Source: Paraburkholderia phenazinium
GTDB lineage: Bacteria; Pseudomonadota; Gammaproteobacteria; Burkholderiales; Burkholderiaceae
Reading direction: 5' to 3'
Length of the DNA stretch: 64,000 nt
Assembly: GCF_900142845.1 (NCBI RefSeq)
Contig: NZ_FSRU01000001.1
Location: 1,426,001-1,490,000, forward strand
The notes under the pieces: generated by a model
What the model was told of the DNA's origin: nothing
The model's input: only the letters and a program-made list of their open reading frames with translations
Databases searched by the model: none
Position numbers and translations under genes: made by a program
In this document: positions 52,389 to 61,692 of the stretch, piece after piece
Numbering within the stretch: the first letter of the stretch is position 1
Layout: each line of letters opens with the position of its first letter

Positions 52389-54539
52389 ATGACTTCGGCA
52401 TCGACGCTCGCGCCTCTCACCACGGCACCTCATCAGGTGGCGGTTTCGCTGTGCGGGGCCGGGAAGTTTGCCGAAGCCCTGGCCTTGCTTCAGCCCATAC
52501 TCGATGCACGGGAAAGCGTCGCCGAACACTTGCTGGTCGAGACGCTGAATGTTGCCGCGGTCGCGGCGCTCGGCCTGAACCGCTGGGACGACGCGGAAAA
52601 TTACTGGCGCCAGTCGATCGCGGTCAAACCCGATTTCGTCGATGCGTACAACAACCTCGGCATCCTGCTCAAAGGTCTAAACCGCCTGCTCGAAGCGGAA
52701 GCGATGTTTCGCAGCGTCGCGGCCATCCGGCCCGATCAGGCTCAGGCCTACAACAATCTCGGCGCGGTGCTGTACAGCCTCAAGCGTTTGCATGACGCAG
52801 AAGCGGCCTACCGGCAGGCCATTGCCATCCGCTCCGATTACGCGGAGGCTCACTACAACCTGGGCATCGTGCTCTACGATCATCGCCGTCTGCATGAGGC
52901 GGAAAGCGCTTACCGGCAATCGCTTGCAGTGCGGCCCGACTGCGCCGAGGCGCATAACAATCTGGGTAATGTGCTCAGAGAACTCGGCCGTCTTGCCGAG
53001 GCGGAGCAGACTTACCGCCAGGCGTTGACCGTGCGGCCGCAATATCCCGAGGCCCTCAATAACCTCGGCAGTGTGCTGAAGATTTCAAAGCGCTTGCCCG
53101 AAGCGGAACTGGCTTGCCGCCTGGCGGTGACGATTCGCCCGAATTACAGCGACGCGCACAACAACCACGGCAGCGTGCTGGCCGACCTCGAGCGCTTGCC
53201 CGAAGCCGAAGCGGCCTACCGGCAGGCACTCGCATTGCGTCCCGACTACGCTGAGGCGTACTACAACCTGGGCATCGTGCTGCACAAACTGGAGCGGCTG
53301 GCCGAGGCTGAGGCCGCGTATCGCGAGGCACTGCGCATCAATCCGGGAGGCGTCGAAGCTCACAACAACCTGGGCAGTGTGCTGCAGGTCCAGGAGCGCT
53401 GGCAGGAAGCGGCCGCCGCTTATCAGCAGGCGCTCGCGCTACGTCCCGATCTTGTCGAGGCGCTCTATAACCTGGGCAACGTGCTGAAGGAGCTCAACCG
53501 TTTGCCCGAGGCCGAGGCGGCTTACCGGCAAGCCATCGCCATCCGCGCGGACTATCCTGACGCGACGTTCGCGCTTGCGACTTTGCTGATCAGTACCGGC
53601 GAGTTCGAAGAAGGCTGGCGACTCTACGAATCACGCTACAAGAAGACCGACTTTATCTATCACAAGACGCCAAGGCTGTTGCCCTGTGCGCAGTGGCATG
53701 GCGATGCATTGGCGGGCAAGTCGCTGCTGGTCTGGCAAGAGGACGGTCTTGGCGACATGCTGCAGTTCGGCCGTTATCTGCCGTTGCTCAAGGCGCAGGG
53801 CGCCACGCATATTACGGTGGCCTGTCTGGCGCCGCTGCGCCGCTTGTTGGCGGCGGTGGAGGGCGTGGATGCGGTCGTCGATCACCAGGGGGCCGTGGAC
53901 CGCGCTTCGGGCTTCGATTGCTGGACCAGCCTGTTGAGTGCGCCGCTGCATCTGCGCACGACGCTGGAGACGATTCCGCCCGTCGAACCGGTGAGACTTG
54001 CGGAGCCTGTCGTCGAACAGTGGCGCGCTCGGCTCGCGACGCTGCCCGCAGGACGCAGGATCGGGCTGGTGTGGAAGGGCAATCCGCAACACCACAACGA
54101 CGCCAACCGTTCGCTGCCCTCGCTGACTGCGGTGGCGCCGCTGTGGAGCGTGCCGGATCTGCAATTCGTGAGTCTGCAAAAAGGTCAGGGCGAAGAAGAG
54201 GGCCAGTCGCCGCCGGCTGCTCAGCCGTTGCTGCATCTCGGCTCGGAGACGACGGACCTGGTCGACACCGCGGCGATCGTCGCGCAGCTCGATCTGGTGA
54301 TTTGCGTCGATACCTCCGTCGCTCATCTGGCTGCCTCAATGGGCAAGCCTTGCTGGGTCATGCTGCCGAGCCAGGGCCTCGACTGGCGCTGGATGCACAC
54401 GCGCAGCGACTCGCCGTGGTATCCGGATACGCTGCGGCTGTTCCGACGCGCGGCGGACGAGGACTGGTCGTCGGTGATCGAACGGGTGCGTGAGGCGTGT
54501 GTGGCGGCGTTCGCTACGTCGCTCGCTGCGCAGACCTGA
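52389..54539 (+). CDS. TPR-repeat protein with C-terminal GT-B glycosyltransferase domain
   Basis: 716 residues. Ten or more 34-residue TPR units (52450-53600; the consensus EAxxNLGxVLxxLxRLxEAEAAYRQAL) are followed by a GT-B domain of the ADP-heptose/glycosyltransferase-9 type: VWQEDGLGDMLQFGRYLPLL and LDLVICVDTSVAHLAASMGKP. This two-part architecture is frequent in Burkholderiales and acts on surface glycans or proteins. Start chosen at the ATG 52389 that opens the folded region; the frame is open from 52272. Cytoplasmic. Confidence 0.88.
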   Translation: MTSASTLAPLTTAPHQVAVSLCGAGKFAEALALLQPILDARESVAEHLLVETLNVAAVAALGLNRWDDAENYWRQSIAVKPDFVDAYNNLGILLKGLNRLLEAEAMFRSVAAIRPDQAQAYNNLGAVLYSLKRLHDAEAAYRQAIAIRSDYAEAHYNLGIVLYDHRRLHEAESAYRQSLAVRPDCAEAHNNLGNVLRELGRLAEAEQTYRQALTVRPQYPEALNNLGSVLKISKRLPEAELACRLAVTIRPNYSDAHNNHGSVLADLERLPEAEAAYRQALALRPDYAEAYYNLGIVLHKLERLAEAEAAYREALRINPGGVEAHNNLGSVLQVQERWQEAAAAYQQALALRPDLVEALYNLGNVLKELNRLPEAEAAYRQAIAIRADYPDATFALATLLISTGEFEEGWRLYESRYKKTDFIYHKTPRLLPCAQWHGDALAGKSLLVWQEDGLGDMLQFGRYLPLLKAQGATHITVACLAPLRRLLAAVEGVDAVVDHQGAVDRASGFDCWTSLLSAPLHLRTTLETIPPVEPVRLAEPVVEQWRARLATLPAGRRIGLVWKGNPQHHNDANRSLPSLTAVAPLWSVPDLQFVSLQKGQGEEEGQSPPAAQPLLHLGSETTDLVDTAAIVAQLDLVICVDTSVAHLAASMGKPCWVMLPSQGLDWRWMHTRSDSPWYPDTLRLFRRAADEDWSSVIERVREACVAAFATSLAAQT

Positions 54540-54660
54540 GAACGCGTTTGGCCCGAGCGTGGTATTTTGCCTGGGTGGCATACGGTTGGCGTTGCCGGCG
54601 CATCGGCCGGTGCGACAGATGCCCGTCCCCAACGCGATCTGCACAACACTCTCGACGATC

Positions 54661-55062
54661 ATGAGCTTCTCGATAGACAGCATCGACCACATCGTTCTGA
54701 ACGTAGCGGATGTGGAAGCCAGTGCCGAATGGTATGTGCGTGTGCTGGGCATGCAACGCATCGATTTCGATTCGCGCACCGGCGTGCGGGTCGCCGTGCA
54801 TTTCGGCGTCCACAAGATCAATCTGCGGCCGAAGGATGCGGATACGGTGGCGTGGTTCACCGGCGCGGCGCCGGTACCGGGCAGTGCGGATCTCTGCTTC
54901 GTGACTCAGGCGAGTCCGGAGTCAGTCAAGGCGCATTGGCTCGCGCAAGGTGTCGCGATCGAAGCGGGCCCAACTGCGCGATCCGGCGCACGTGGCCCGA
55001 TGACCTCGGTCTATTGCCGCGACCCGGATGGCAATCTGATCGAGGTGGCTACGTATCCTTGA
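54661..55062 (+). CDS. VOC/glyoxalase-family protein
   Basis: 133 residues. IDHIVLNVADVEASAEWYVRVLGM and YCRDPDGNLIEVATYP are canonical VOC modules; metal ligands H10 and E128 are likely. Start at ATG 54661 after AACACTCTCGACGATC with no clear ribosome site. Convergent with deoR. Substrate unknown. Confidence 0.86.
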   Translation: MSFSIDSIDHIVLNVADVEASAEWYVRVLGMQRIDFDSRTGVRVAVHFGVHKINLRPKDADTVAWFTGAAPVPGSADLCFVTQASPESVKAHWLAQGVAIEAGPTARSGARGPMTSVYCRDPDGNLIEVATYP

Positions 55063-55101
55063 GACGCGGCAAGTGCCGTTTCGCGGCCACGGCCCCAACG
55101 C

Positions 55102-55827
55102 TCACTTGCGCTGGCGCAACTCCTGGCCTTTCTCGGTGATGATCGAATCGAAATCGTCGACCTGCGAGAAACGGACGGCTTTGACCGCGCCGAACTTGCT
55201 GGTATCGACTACCAGATGCCGTTCGACGGCGCTCGCCATGGCCGCCTGCTTGAGCGCGACCTCATGGAAATTCCAGCAGGTGACACCACGCGCCTGGTCC
55301 ACCCCACCCGCCGAAATGAAGGCCTTGTTGATGCCCATCCGGCGCAGCATTTCGATGCTCTCTTCCCCCGCGAACGAATCCGATGACGGCACGTAGACCC
55401 CGCCGAGCAGGATCATGCGTACGTTGGGCTTGCGCCGCAGGATTTCCGCGACGTTCAGCGAATAGCAGACCACGGTGACATGCCGCTCGGCGGGAATCAG
55501 CCGGGCCAGTGTGGTGAGCGTGGTGCCGCAATCGATGAAGAGCGTTTCGTTGTCGGCGATGAGCTTGGCGGCGAATGCCGAGGCCTCGGCCTTGGCTTGC
55601 GCGAAGTGATCTTTTTCCTGCTCCAGCGAATAGCCGGCGGTGTTCGGCACATCCGTCGCGCTGACGATGTAGCCGCCGAGATAAGTGAACTGCCCCGGAC
55701 TCGCGGCGACGTCGCGGCGCACTGTCATTTCCGACACCCCGAGCAGCGCGGCCGCGTCGCGCAGACGCATCACGTTTTGTCTCGCCAGCGCATCGGCGAG
55801 CGCGCGAAGGCGATCAGTTTTCAGCAT
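55102..55827 (-). CDS. deoR: DeoR-family repressor, close to deoxyribonucleoside regulator DeoR
   Basis: 241 residues. The N-terminal helix-turn-helix RLRDAAALLGVSEMTVRRDV is nearly that of E. coli DeoR. Further matches are YLGGYIV, FIDCGTTLTTL, VCYSLNVAEIL, GGVDQARGVTCWNFHEVALKQAAM and VDTSKFGAVKAVRF, which together favour DeoR itself over sugar-specific family members. It would sense deoxyribose-5-phosphate. The gene is not next to the deo-type operon (15 kb away) but a palindrome precedes both. Confidence 0.88.
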   Translation of the reverse strand: MLKTDRLRALADALARQNVMRLRDAAALLGVSEMTVRRDVAASPGQFTYLGGYIVSATDVPNTAGYSLEQEKDHFAQAKAEASAFAAKLIADNETLFIDCGTTLTTLARLIPAERHVTVVCYSLNVAEILRRKPNVRMILLGGVYVPSSDSFAGEESIEMLRRMGINKAFISAGGVDQARGVTCWNFHEVALKQAAMASAVERHLVVDTSKFGAVKAVRFSQVDDFDSIITEKGQELRQRK

Positions 55828-55858
55828 GGAAGTCCTGGGGCCCGTGACGCAAAGCTGC

Positions 55859-55894
55859 GTTATATTTCGTTCGAAATCGTGAAAGGATTATAAC
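55859..55894. promoter_or_regulatory. Palindromic region upstream of deoR
   Basis: ATTTCG-TT-CGAAAT (55864-55877) is a perfect palindrome apart from its two central bases, 37 bp before the deoR start. It is enclosed by GTTATA (55859) and TATAAC (55889). AT content is high. A self-binding operator and promoter are likely. Confidence 0.5.
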
Positions 55895-56092
55895 AAGAGC
55901 GGCCGGGCGCGGCGAGCAATTGAAAGCGCGATTCCGGGCGTCCTGCAGGGAAGAATTCTCCTTGTAAGTGCCTGCCGTAGCGCGTATTCGCTTGGAAAAG
56001 CGAGTCAATGGACATATTCTGACAGTCAACCTCCGGGAACTGACAGCGCGCAGCCCGGTCTTCTGCTTATTCATTTACAGGAGCCCTCTCTC

Positions 56093-56524
56093 ATGACGCG
56101 TCCCGTCGATTCCGGCGTTATTTTCCTCGCACGTCTTGCGCTGGCCGTGTTGTTCTTATGGGGCGGTGTGATGAAACTGCTGGGATACGCAGGCTTCGTC
56201 GGGTATCTGCACTCCAAAGGCGTGCCATTCGTGCAGGTGGCGGCGCCGCTCGCCACCGCGGTCGAAGCGCTCGGCGGACTGTGTCTGGTGGTCGGTTTCA
56301 AGATTCGCCCGCTTGCGCTCATTCTGGCGGTGTACACGGTGGCCACCGCCGTCCTCGGACACGATTTCTGGAACGTCACCGATGCGGCCGTCCAGCACGA
56401 CATGGTGATCCACTTCTGGAAAAACATCGGCATTGCGGGTGGTTTCCTGCTGCTGTTCGTGACGGGTGCGGGCCGGATCAGCATCGACGGGGCGCGTGCG
56501 CCGCGCGGCGGTTTGGGTCGGTGA
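56093..56524 (+). CDS. DoxX-family membrane protein
   Basis: 143 residues with four helices. LARLALAVLFLWGGVMKLLGYAGFVGYL is the DoxX signature; VEALGGLCLVVGF follows. Function uncertain; members are linked to thiol or redox homeostasis. No catalytic motif. Start ATG 56093 follows AGGAG. Confidence 0.85.
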   Translation: MTRPVDSGVIFLARLALAVLFLWGGVMKLLGYAGFVGYLHSKGVPFVQVAAPLATAVEALGGLCLVVGFKIRPLALILAVYTVATAVLGHDFWNVTDAAVQHDMVIHFWKNIGIAGGFLLLFVTGAGRISIDGARAPRGGLGR

Positions 56525-56614
56525 TTCAGCGCGGGTGCCGTGGCACCGGAATTGCGTGGGGAAGGCGTGGGCCGGCAAGTCTCTTCGATTCGGATAGTCA
56601 GCAAGGAGCCAACA

Positions 56615-56887
56615 ATGATTCAAAGTTTTGAGCAAACGATCGGCGGCAATGTCATGCAGTTTTGCGCGAGCCTCGGCGAAGGGCCGACGCCGCATCGCGT
56701 GATTATCAGCCGGGCCGATTCGGCGGAAACGCTGGTGATCCTCGATGCCTCCGGCTTCCTCAGCACGATCAAGGCAGAGATCGAAGAGCCGGAGAAGCTG
56801 ATTGCCGACGCGATCCGCAAGGTGGAAAACGAAGGGTTGATCCAGCGCGCACTGGATTCCGGGGAGATTCAGGAAACCTCGCTATAG
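56615..56887 (+). CDS. Small hypothetical protein, 90 aa
   Basis: MIQSFEQTIGGNVMQFCASLGEG then mixed strand/helix. AAGGAG (56603) precedes ATG 56615, so translation is well supported. No family identified. Acidic in the second half (AEIEEPEKLIADAIRKVENEG). Confidence 0.65.
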   Translation: MIQSFEQTIGGNVMQFCASLGEGPTPHRVIISRADSAETLVILDASGFLSTIKAEIEEPEKLIADAIRKVENEGLIQRALDSGEIQETSL

Positions 56888-57037
56888 CGTTGAAAGTGCA
56901 CTGTGATGAAAAGGACAACTGCGCAATTGCCTGAAGTGCAAAATCAGTGGGAAACCAATGATTTCCGCACTATTGTGTCCTGTAGGGTTGTCAAAAAATA
57001 TTGAACAACTGGAAGCGGCGACCCACAGGAGGAATCT

Positions 57038-57517
57038 ATGAAAGCACGCATGCACTGCGTTGTAGCTGCGGCAACGCTTATTGGACTGTCGATCCCGCTT
57101 CCCGCAGCTTATGCTCAACTCGGCAATCTGCTTAACCAGGGGAGCAGCAACGGTTCCTCACCGAGCCTCGGTGGCTTGACCGGGGGCGGTTCGTCGGGAG
57201 GCCTGGGCGACCTTGGCAGTGCGTTGTCAGGGGGCTCGGTGACGTCCGGCAGCAGCAGCAATGTCGCCGGTGTGCTGCAGTTCTGCATCAAGAACAACTA
57301 CCTGGGCGGCAACAGCGCGTCGTCGGTCAAGGATTCGCTGATGAGCAAGCTGCCGGGCGGCGCGTCGAATTCCAGCAGCGGCTATACCGATGGCGCCAAC
57401 GGCGTGGTCGACACAGGCAGCGGCCAGAAGCTGAGCCTTGGCGGCGATGGCGTCAAGCAGCAACTCACCAAGCAGATCTGCGACAAGATCCTCGATCAAG
57501 GCAAGTCGATGCTTTAA
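57038..57517 (+). CDS. Exported DUF2501 protein
   Basis: 159 residues. Signal peptide MKARMHCVVAAATLIGLSIPLPAAYAQ; Gly/Ser-rich middle; conserved C-terminal half VLQFCIKNNYLGGNSASSVKDSLM and LTKQICDKILDQGKSML with a Cys pair that probably forms a disulfide. This is the DUF2501/YjjA pattern. Strong AGGAGG ribosome site. Periplasmic, function unknown. Confidence 0.88.
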   Translation: MKARMHCVVAAATLIGLSIPLPAAYAQLGNLLNQGSSNGSSPSLGGLTGGGSSGGLGDLGSALSGGSVTSGSSSNVAGVLQFCIKNNYLGGNSASSVKDSLMSKLPGGASNSSSGYTDGANGVVDTGSGQKLSLGGDGVKQQLTKQICDKILDQGKSML

Positions 57518-57599
57518 GCATCGCCGGCCCAAATTCTGCGAGCGTCGCGGTTACCCGCACGGTCATCTTCATGGCCGCAAACAAACACCACACGGCGGC

Positions 57600-59090
57600 T
57601 CAACCGCGCCCGGCGCCATGCACCGGGCGCAAGGGCGGTTTCTTCCTGTCATCCGGTTCCTGAGCGTGCGGCTGCGGATGGACGAGGCACGCCAGCGCCA
57701 GCGCAGTGAGTAGCAAGCCCGCGGAAATCGCGGTGGCCGCTTGCATGCCGAACACAATGTGCGCGGCGCCCGCTCCGCTCACCAGCGCGCCGAAGGCCGC
57801 GACGCCCACTGCGCCGCCCGCTTGCCGCGCGGTGTTGAGGACCGCTGACGCAGTGCCGGCGCGCTGCTTCTCAACCGACGCGAGCACGGCGGTCGTCATG
57901 GCCGGCACCGCGAGGCCCATGCCCGAAGGAATCAGCAGGAACGGCAGCAACAGCCCGATAAGCGGTGTCGTTGCGCCCACGAGATGCAGCAAGCCATAAC
58001 CCAGCGCCGCGATCAGCGCGCCGCAGATCATCGGCACGCGCGCGCCGTAGTGCCCCACGACCCAGCCGCTGAGTACGTTCGAGACCAGAAAGCCACCGGT
58101 CAGCGGCAGGAATGCGAGCCCCGCCTGCAGCGGCGTGTAACCGCGCACCCGTTGCAGATACAGGCTCAGCACGAACACCATGCCGTAGTAGGTCAGGTTC
58201 ACGCAGATGCCGAACAGGACCGCCGCGCTGAAGGTGCGCTTGCGGAACAGCGAGAGCGGCAGCATCGGTGCGGCCACGCGCGATTCGATGGTGACGAAGG
58301 CGATGGCGGCGATGAGTGCGAGGACAAAGCCGCCTGCGACGAGCGGATGGCTCAGGCCGAGCGGTCGCCATTCGATGACCGCGCCGGTAAAGGCAGTCAA
58401 TGTGACGACGGCAAGGGACTGGCCGGGCAGGTCGATGCTGCGCGGCGGCACCGCGGGTTGCGAGGCCTGGGCCGACGGTTGTGCCGACGCTTGCGCCGGC
58501 TTGGCGTTCGGCCCCGGCACCCATGCGAAGGTCGCGAACAGGCCCGCGGCGCACAGGGGCAGGTTGACCAGAAAGATGCTGCGCCAGCCGAAGCCCGCAA
58601 TCAACAAGCCGCCAACCACCGGGCCCGCTGCGATAGAGATGGCGCCCGCCGCGGTCCACAGACCCACTGCACGCGCCCGCAGCTTCGGATCGTGCCCGCA
58701 GGCCTGATTGAGCAGCGCGAGCGAGTTGGGCAGCATCGCGGCGGCGCCGATGCCCTGCACCGCGCGTGCGGCGACGAGCATGACGTCGTCGAACGCGAGT
58801 CCGCAGGCGAGCGATGCGAGCGCAAAGATCACGATGCCGGCGGCGTACATGCGGCGCGCGCCGAGCCGGTCGCCGAGCACACCGGCCGACAGCATCAGGA
58901 CCGCGAAAGCCAGCGCGTAAGCGTCGACGATCCATTGCAGGCCTGCGACGCTCGCATGCAGGTCGGTGCTGATGTTCGCGAGTGCGATATTGACGATTGT
59001 CACGTCGAGTTGCGTGACGACGAACCCGACGCTGACCGTTCCGACAATCAGGGCGATGGCGCGGGTGAAGGGGGCGGTGGGGGTATTCAT
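57600..59090 (-). CDS. MFS transporter of the DHA2 (14-helix) drug-efflux type
   Basis: 496 residues. The helix-1 motif TQLDVTIVNIALANISTDL and GDRLGARRMYAAGIVIFALASLACGLA are DHA2/EmrB-like, 14 helices predicted. A Pro/Gln/Ala-rich linker lies in the central loop. Start chosen at ATG 59090; a nearby in-frame ATG is at 59099. Likely drug:H+ antiport. No membrane-fusion partner is next to it. Confidence 0.9.
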   Translation of the reverse strand: MNTPTAPFTRAIALIVGTVSVGFVVTQLDVTIVNIALANISTDLHASVAGLQWIVDAYALAFAVLMLSAGVLGDRLGARRMYAAGIVIFALASLACGLAFDDVMLVAARAVQGIGAAAMLPNSLALLNQACGHDPKLRARAVGLWTAAGAISIAAGPVVGGLLIAGFGWRSIFLVNLPLCAAGLFATFAWVPGPNAKPAQASAQPSAQASQPAVPPRSIDLPGQSLAVVTLTAFTGAVIEWRPLGLSHPLVAGGFVLALIAAIAFVTIESRVAAPMLPLSLFRKRTFSAAVLFGICVNLTYYGMVFVLSLYLQRVRGYTPLQAGLAFLPLTGGFLVSNVLSGWVVGHYGARVPMICGALIAALGYGLLHLVGATTPLIGLLLPFLLIPSGMGLAVPAMTTAVLASVEKQRAGTASAVLNTARQAGGAVGVAAFGALVSGAGAAHIVFGMQAATAISAGLLLTALALACLVHPQPHAQEPDDRKKPPLRPVHGAGRG

Positions 59091-59188
59091 GAGACACATC
59101 GTAACGCCGCGCGGCACGCGACGTTTCGGTGTGACATGAAGTATCGATGTATCGCCGCGGGTGAGCCGGCGCCGCGCCTAAGCCAGCC

Positions 59189-60505
59189 TCAGCGGCTCGA
59201 CGAAGGCTCCTGAGGCGCATCCTTGATGAAAAAGGTGGTCACCGCGCCGAGCACGCACACTGCGCCCACATAGAGCGCCGGCGCCATCGGATTCGATTTC
59301 ATCATCAGCGAAACGACGATTGGCGTGAGGCCGCCGAACACCGCATACGCGACGTTATACGAGAACGAGATGCCCGAGAAACGCACGGCGGCCGGAAACG
59401 CCTTGACCATCACAAATGGCACGGCGCCGATCACGCCGACGAGAAACCCCGTCACGGCGTAGAGCGGCAGCAGTTTGGACGGATCGACGGCGAGCTGCGC
59501 GAACATCACGTAGTACGACGCCGCCAGCGCCAGACCGCCGATAAACAGCGTGCGTCCCGCGCCGATCCTGCCGGCAATCGAACCCGCCACGACGCAACCG
59601 AGCGTCAGGCACAGCGTCGCCACGCCGTTGGCGAGCAGGGCGGTGGCCGGTGCGATATGAAACTGCTTTTGCAGCAGCGTGGGCGTCATCAGGATCACGA
59701 CGACGATCGCCGCCGACAGCATCCACGTCAGCAGCATCGACACGACGACGGCGCGGCCGTGGTCGCGCAGCACCGCCTTCAAGGGGATTTCCGCGGCAAG
59801 CGACTTGCGTTGCTTGAGTTCGGCGAACACCGGCGTCTCATGCAGCCAGCGGCGCAGGTAGACCGAGAACAGGCCGAACACGCCGCCCAGCAGGAACGGG
59901 ATCCGCCACGCGTAGCCGGTGATGTCCGCGGGCGCAAAGTGGCGGTTCACGCCCGAGGCGACCAGCGAGCCGAGCAGGATGCCGGCTGTCAGACCCGCCG
60001 TCAGCGTGCCGCAGGCATAACCGATATGGCGCTGCGGCACGTGTTCCGACACGAACACCCACGCGCCCGGCACTTCGCCGCCCACCGCGGCGCCTTGCAG
60101 CACACGCAGCACCAGCAGCAGCACCGGCGCGAGCAGGCCGATGCTGGCGTAAGTGGGCAGCAGGCCCATCAGCAGCGTCGGCACTGACATCAGCAGCACG
60201 CTCAGCGTGAACATGCGCTTGCGGCCGAGCAGGTCGCCGAAGTGCGCCATGATGATCCCGCCGAGCGGGCGCGCCAGGTAGCCCGCCGCGAAGATGCCGA
60301 AGGTCTGCAACTGGCGCAGCCAGTCGGGGATCGCTTGCGGGAAGAACAGTTGTCCGATCGCCGGGGCGAAGAACACGAAGATGATGAAGTCGTAGAACTC
60401 CAGCGCGCCGCCAAGTGCGGCGAGGCCCAGGGTTTTGTAGTCGCTTGGGCCAAGGGTGCGTGGGGTGACAGCCTGTTGTGCTCCACCCAGATTTGTTGCT
60501 TGCAT
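59189..60505 (-). CDS. MHS-family MFS symporter
   Basis: 438 residues, 12 helices. LGGALEFYDFIIFVFFAPAIG and RPLGGIIMAHFGDLLGRKRMF are the metabolite:H+ symporter (ProP/KgtP/ShiA) signatures; VLQGAAVGGEVPGAWVFVSEH is also characteristic. It could import a compatible solute, aromatic or dicarboxylic acid. The hydroxyproline genes 1.2 kb away on the other side of the response regulator make proline-like substrates possible but not shown. Confidence 0.9.
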   Translation of the reverse strand: MQATNLGGAQQAVTPRTLGPSDYKTLGLAALGGALEFYDFIIFVFFAPAIGQLFFPQAIPDWLRQLQTFGIFAAGYLARPLGGIIMAHFGDLLGRKRMFTLSVLLMSVPTLLMGLLPTYASIGLLAPVLLLVLRVLQGAAVGGEVPGAWVFVSEHVPQRHIGYACGTLTAGLTAGILLGSLVASGVNRHFAPADITGYAWRIPFLLGGVFGLFSVYLRRWLHETPVFAELKQRKSLAAEIPLKAVLRDHGRAVVVSMLLTWMLSAAIVVVILMTPTLLQKQFHIAPATALLANGVATLCLTLGCVVAGSIAGRIGAGRTLFIGGLALAASYYVMFAQLAVDPSKLLPLYAVTGFLVGVIGAVPFVMVKAFPAAVRFSGISFSYNVAYAVFGGLTPIVVSLMMKSNPMAPALYVGAVCVLGAVTTFFIKDAPQEPSSSR

Positions 60506-60924
60506 TGCTCTGTCGTTTTATTGAATAGGAAGCCACGCGCGCTGCGTGGAATGCGGCGGTTGTCGGGCGAGAAGTGTGGGGGCGCTGGGTAGAGCACGGG
60601 ACACGGGCGCGTCTGCCGGGATACGACAGGCGCGATGACAACGTTGGCCGGCCGGCGATTTTACAGGATGAAAGGGATTGGCCGCTGGAAGTGCTTAATT
60701 CGATTGAACAAGTTGGTCGGCGGGGCGCGGCTCATTGGGACGTCACGACGCTTTTCTGACGGTCCCAGGCAGCCTCGCGCACGTAATGCGGAATACATAC
60801 GTCGGAACGCAAGACAGCTCTGTCGGACGACGCCGATCGGCGGCTAAATTAGGACTGCTCCTATGGGCTGGCGGTCATGCGACTCACAGAATCGCGTCCG
60901 ATCTATCAGTTGAGAGCCACCCTC
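60506..60924. other. Divergent promoter region between MHS transporter and response regulator
   Basis: 419 bases without a supported gene. CCACGC-GCGCT-GCGTGG (60533-60549) forms a hairpin in the transporter leader. GACAG-CT-CTGTC (60813-60824) and GCCGATCGGC (60832-60841) lie upstream of the response regulator and may be operator half-sites. No -35/-10 pair is convincing. Confidence 0.5.
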
Positions 60925-61644
60925 ATGCGTATTGCCATCCTTCAGCGCGACCCCTTGCAGCGCCAGTCGATCGAAAAGACTCTGGTGCAGGCGGGCCACA
61001 CCTGCGTGACTTATGACGACGGCCTGAACATGTCGAGGGTTCTCGCGCGTTCCACCGTCGACCTGCTCGTGCTGGACTGGCACGGCGTGCGCCTGTCCGG
61101 CGTCGACGTGCTGAAATCGGTGCGGGCCGTGGGCGGCGACCGGCTGCCGGTCGTCTTCGCGTCAAAAGAAAGTACCGAGGAGGCGGCCGTGCGCGCGTTC
61201 GCAGCCGGCGCTGACGATTACGTGTCGTTGCCGTTGCGCCCGGCCGAGTTCCGCGAGCGCGTCGCCGCGCTGCTGCGGCGCGCTTACCCGGACCGCCACA
61301 GTGTGGCGAGCTTCGACGCCGGGCCGTATCACTTCGACGGCCGTCGCCAGCTCGTCATGTTGCGCGGCGAGCCGGTGAATCTGTCGGGCACGCAGTATCG
61401 GCTGGCGTCGCTGTTCTTCGCCAACATCGGCCGCGTGCTGTCGCGCGATCATATCTTCGCGATGGTTTGGGGCCGCGAATTCCGCGAGTTCACGCGCACC
61501 ATCGACAGCCATGTGTCGCGTCTGCGTCTCCTGCTCGAAATCGATCAGGACAGCGGCTTTCGTCTGCAACCGGTCTACAAGAGTGGCTACCGCTTGCTGA
61601 ATCTGCGGCACGCCGATGCGCAGATCGAGAAAGCGGCGGCCTGA
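60925..61644 (+). CDS. OmpR-family response regulator with degenerate receiver
   Basis: 239 residues. Receiver ~1-115; winged helix ~140-225 (NLSGTQYRLASLFFANIGRVLSRDHI and the VYKSGYRL wing). The phosphoacceptor D51 remains (LLVLDWHG) and S80 sits at the switch position. The Mg-binding acidic pair is Q7-R8-D9 instead of E/D-D, and the conserved Lys is L102 (YVSLPLRP). The phosphorylation pocket is therefore damaged, and constitutive or phosphorylation-independent action is likely. No histidine kinase gene adjoins. Confidence 0.88.
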   Translation: MRIAILQRDPLQRQSIEKTLVQAGHTCVTYDDGLNMSRVLARSTVDLLVLDWHGVRLSGVDVLKSVRAVGGDRLPVVFASKESTEEAAVRAFAAGADDYVSLPLRPAEFRERVAALLRRAYPDRHSVASFDAGPYHFDGRRQLVMLRGEPVNLSGTQYRLASLFFANIGRVLSRDHIFAMVWGREFREFTRTIDSHVSRLRLLLEIDQDSGFRLQPVYKSGYRLLNLRHADAQIEKAAA

Positions 61645-61692
61645 TCGAACGGCGCCGCCGGCTGCTGATGCAGCTTCGGACGCCACTGCCGC

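Noticed and set aside
52450..53600. Tandem DNA repeat of about 102 bp
   Set aside because: The periodicity is the 34-residue TPR protein repeat with divergent codons, not a DNA element.
57984..59213. A 409-codon plus-strand frame across the DHA2 transporter
   Set aside because: The product is His/Arg/Gln-rich without hydrophobic helices, while the minus strand encodes an unmistakable 14-helix transporter.
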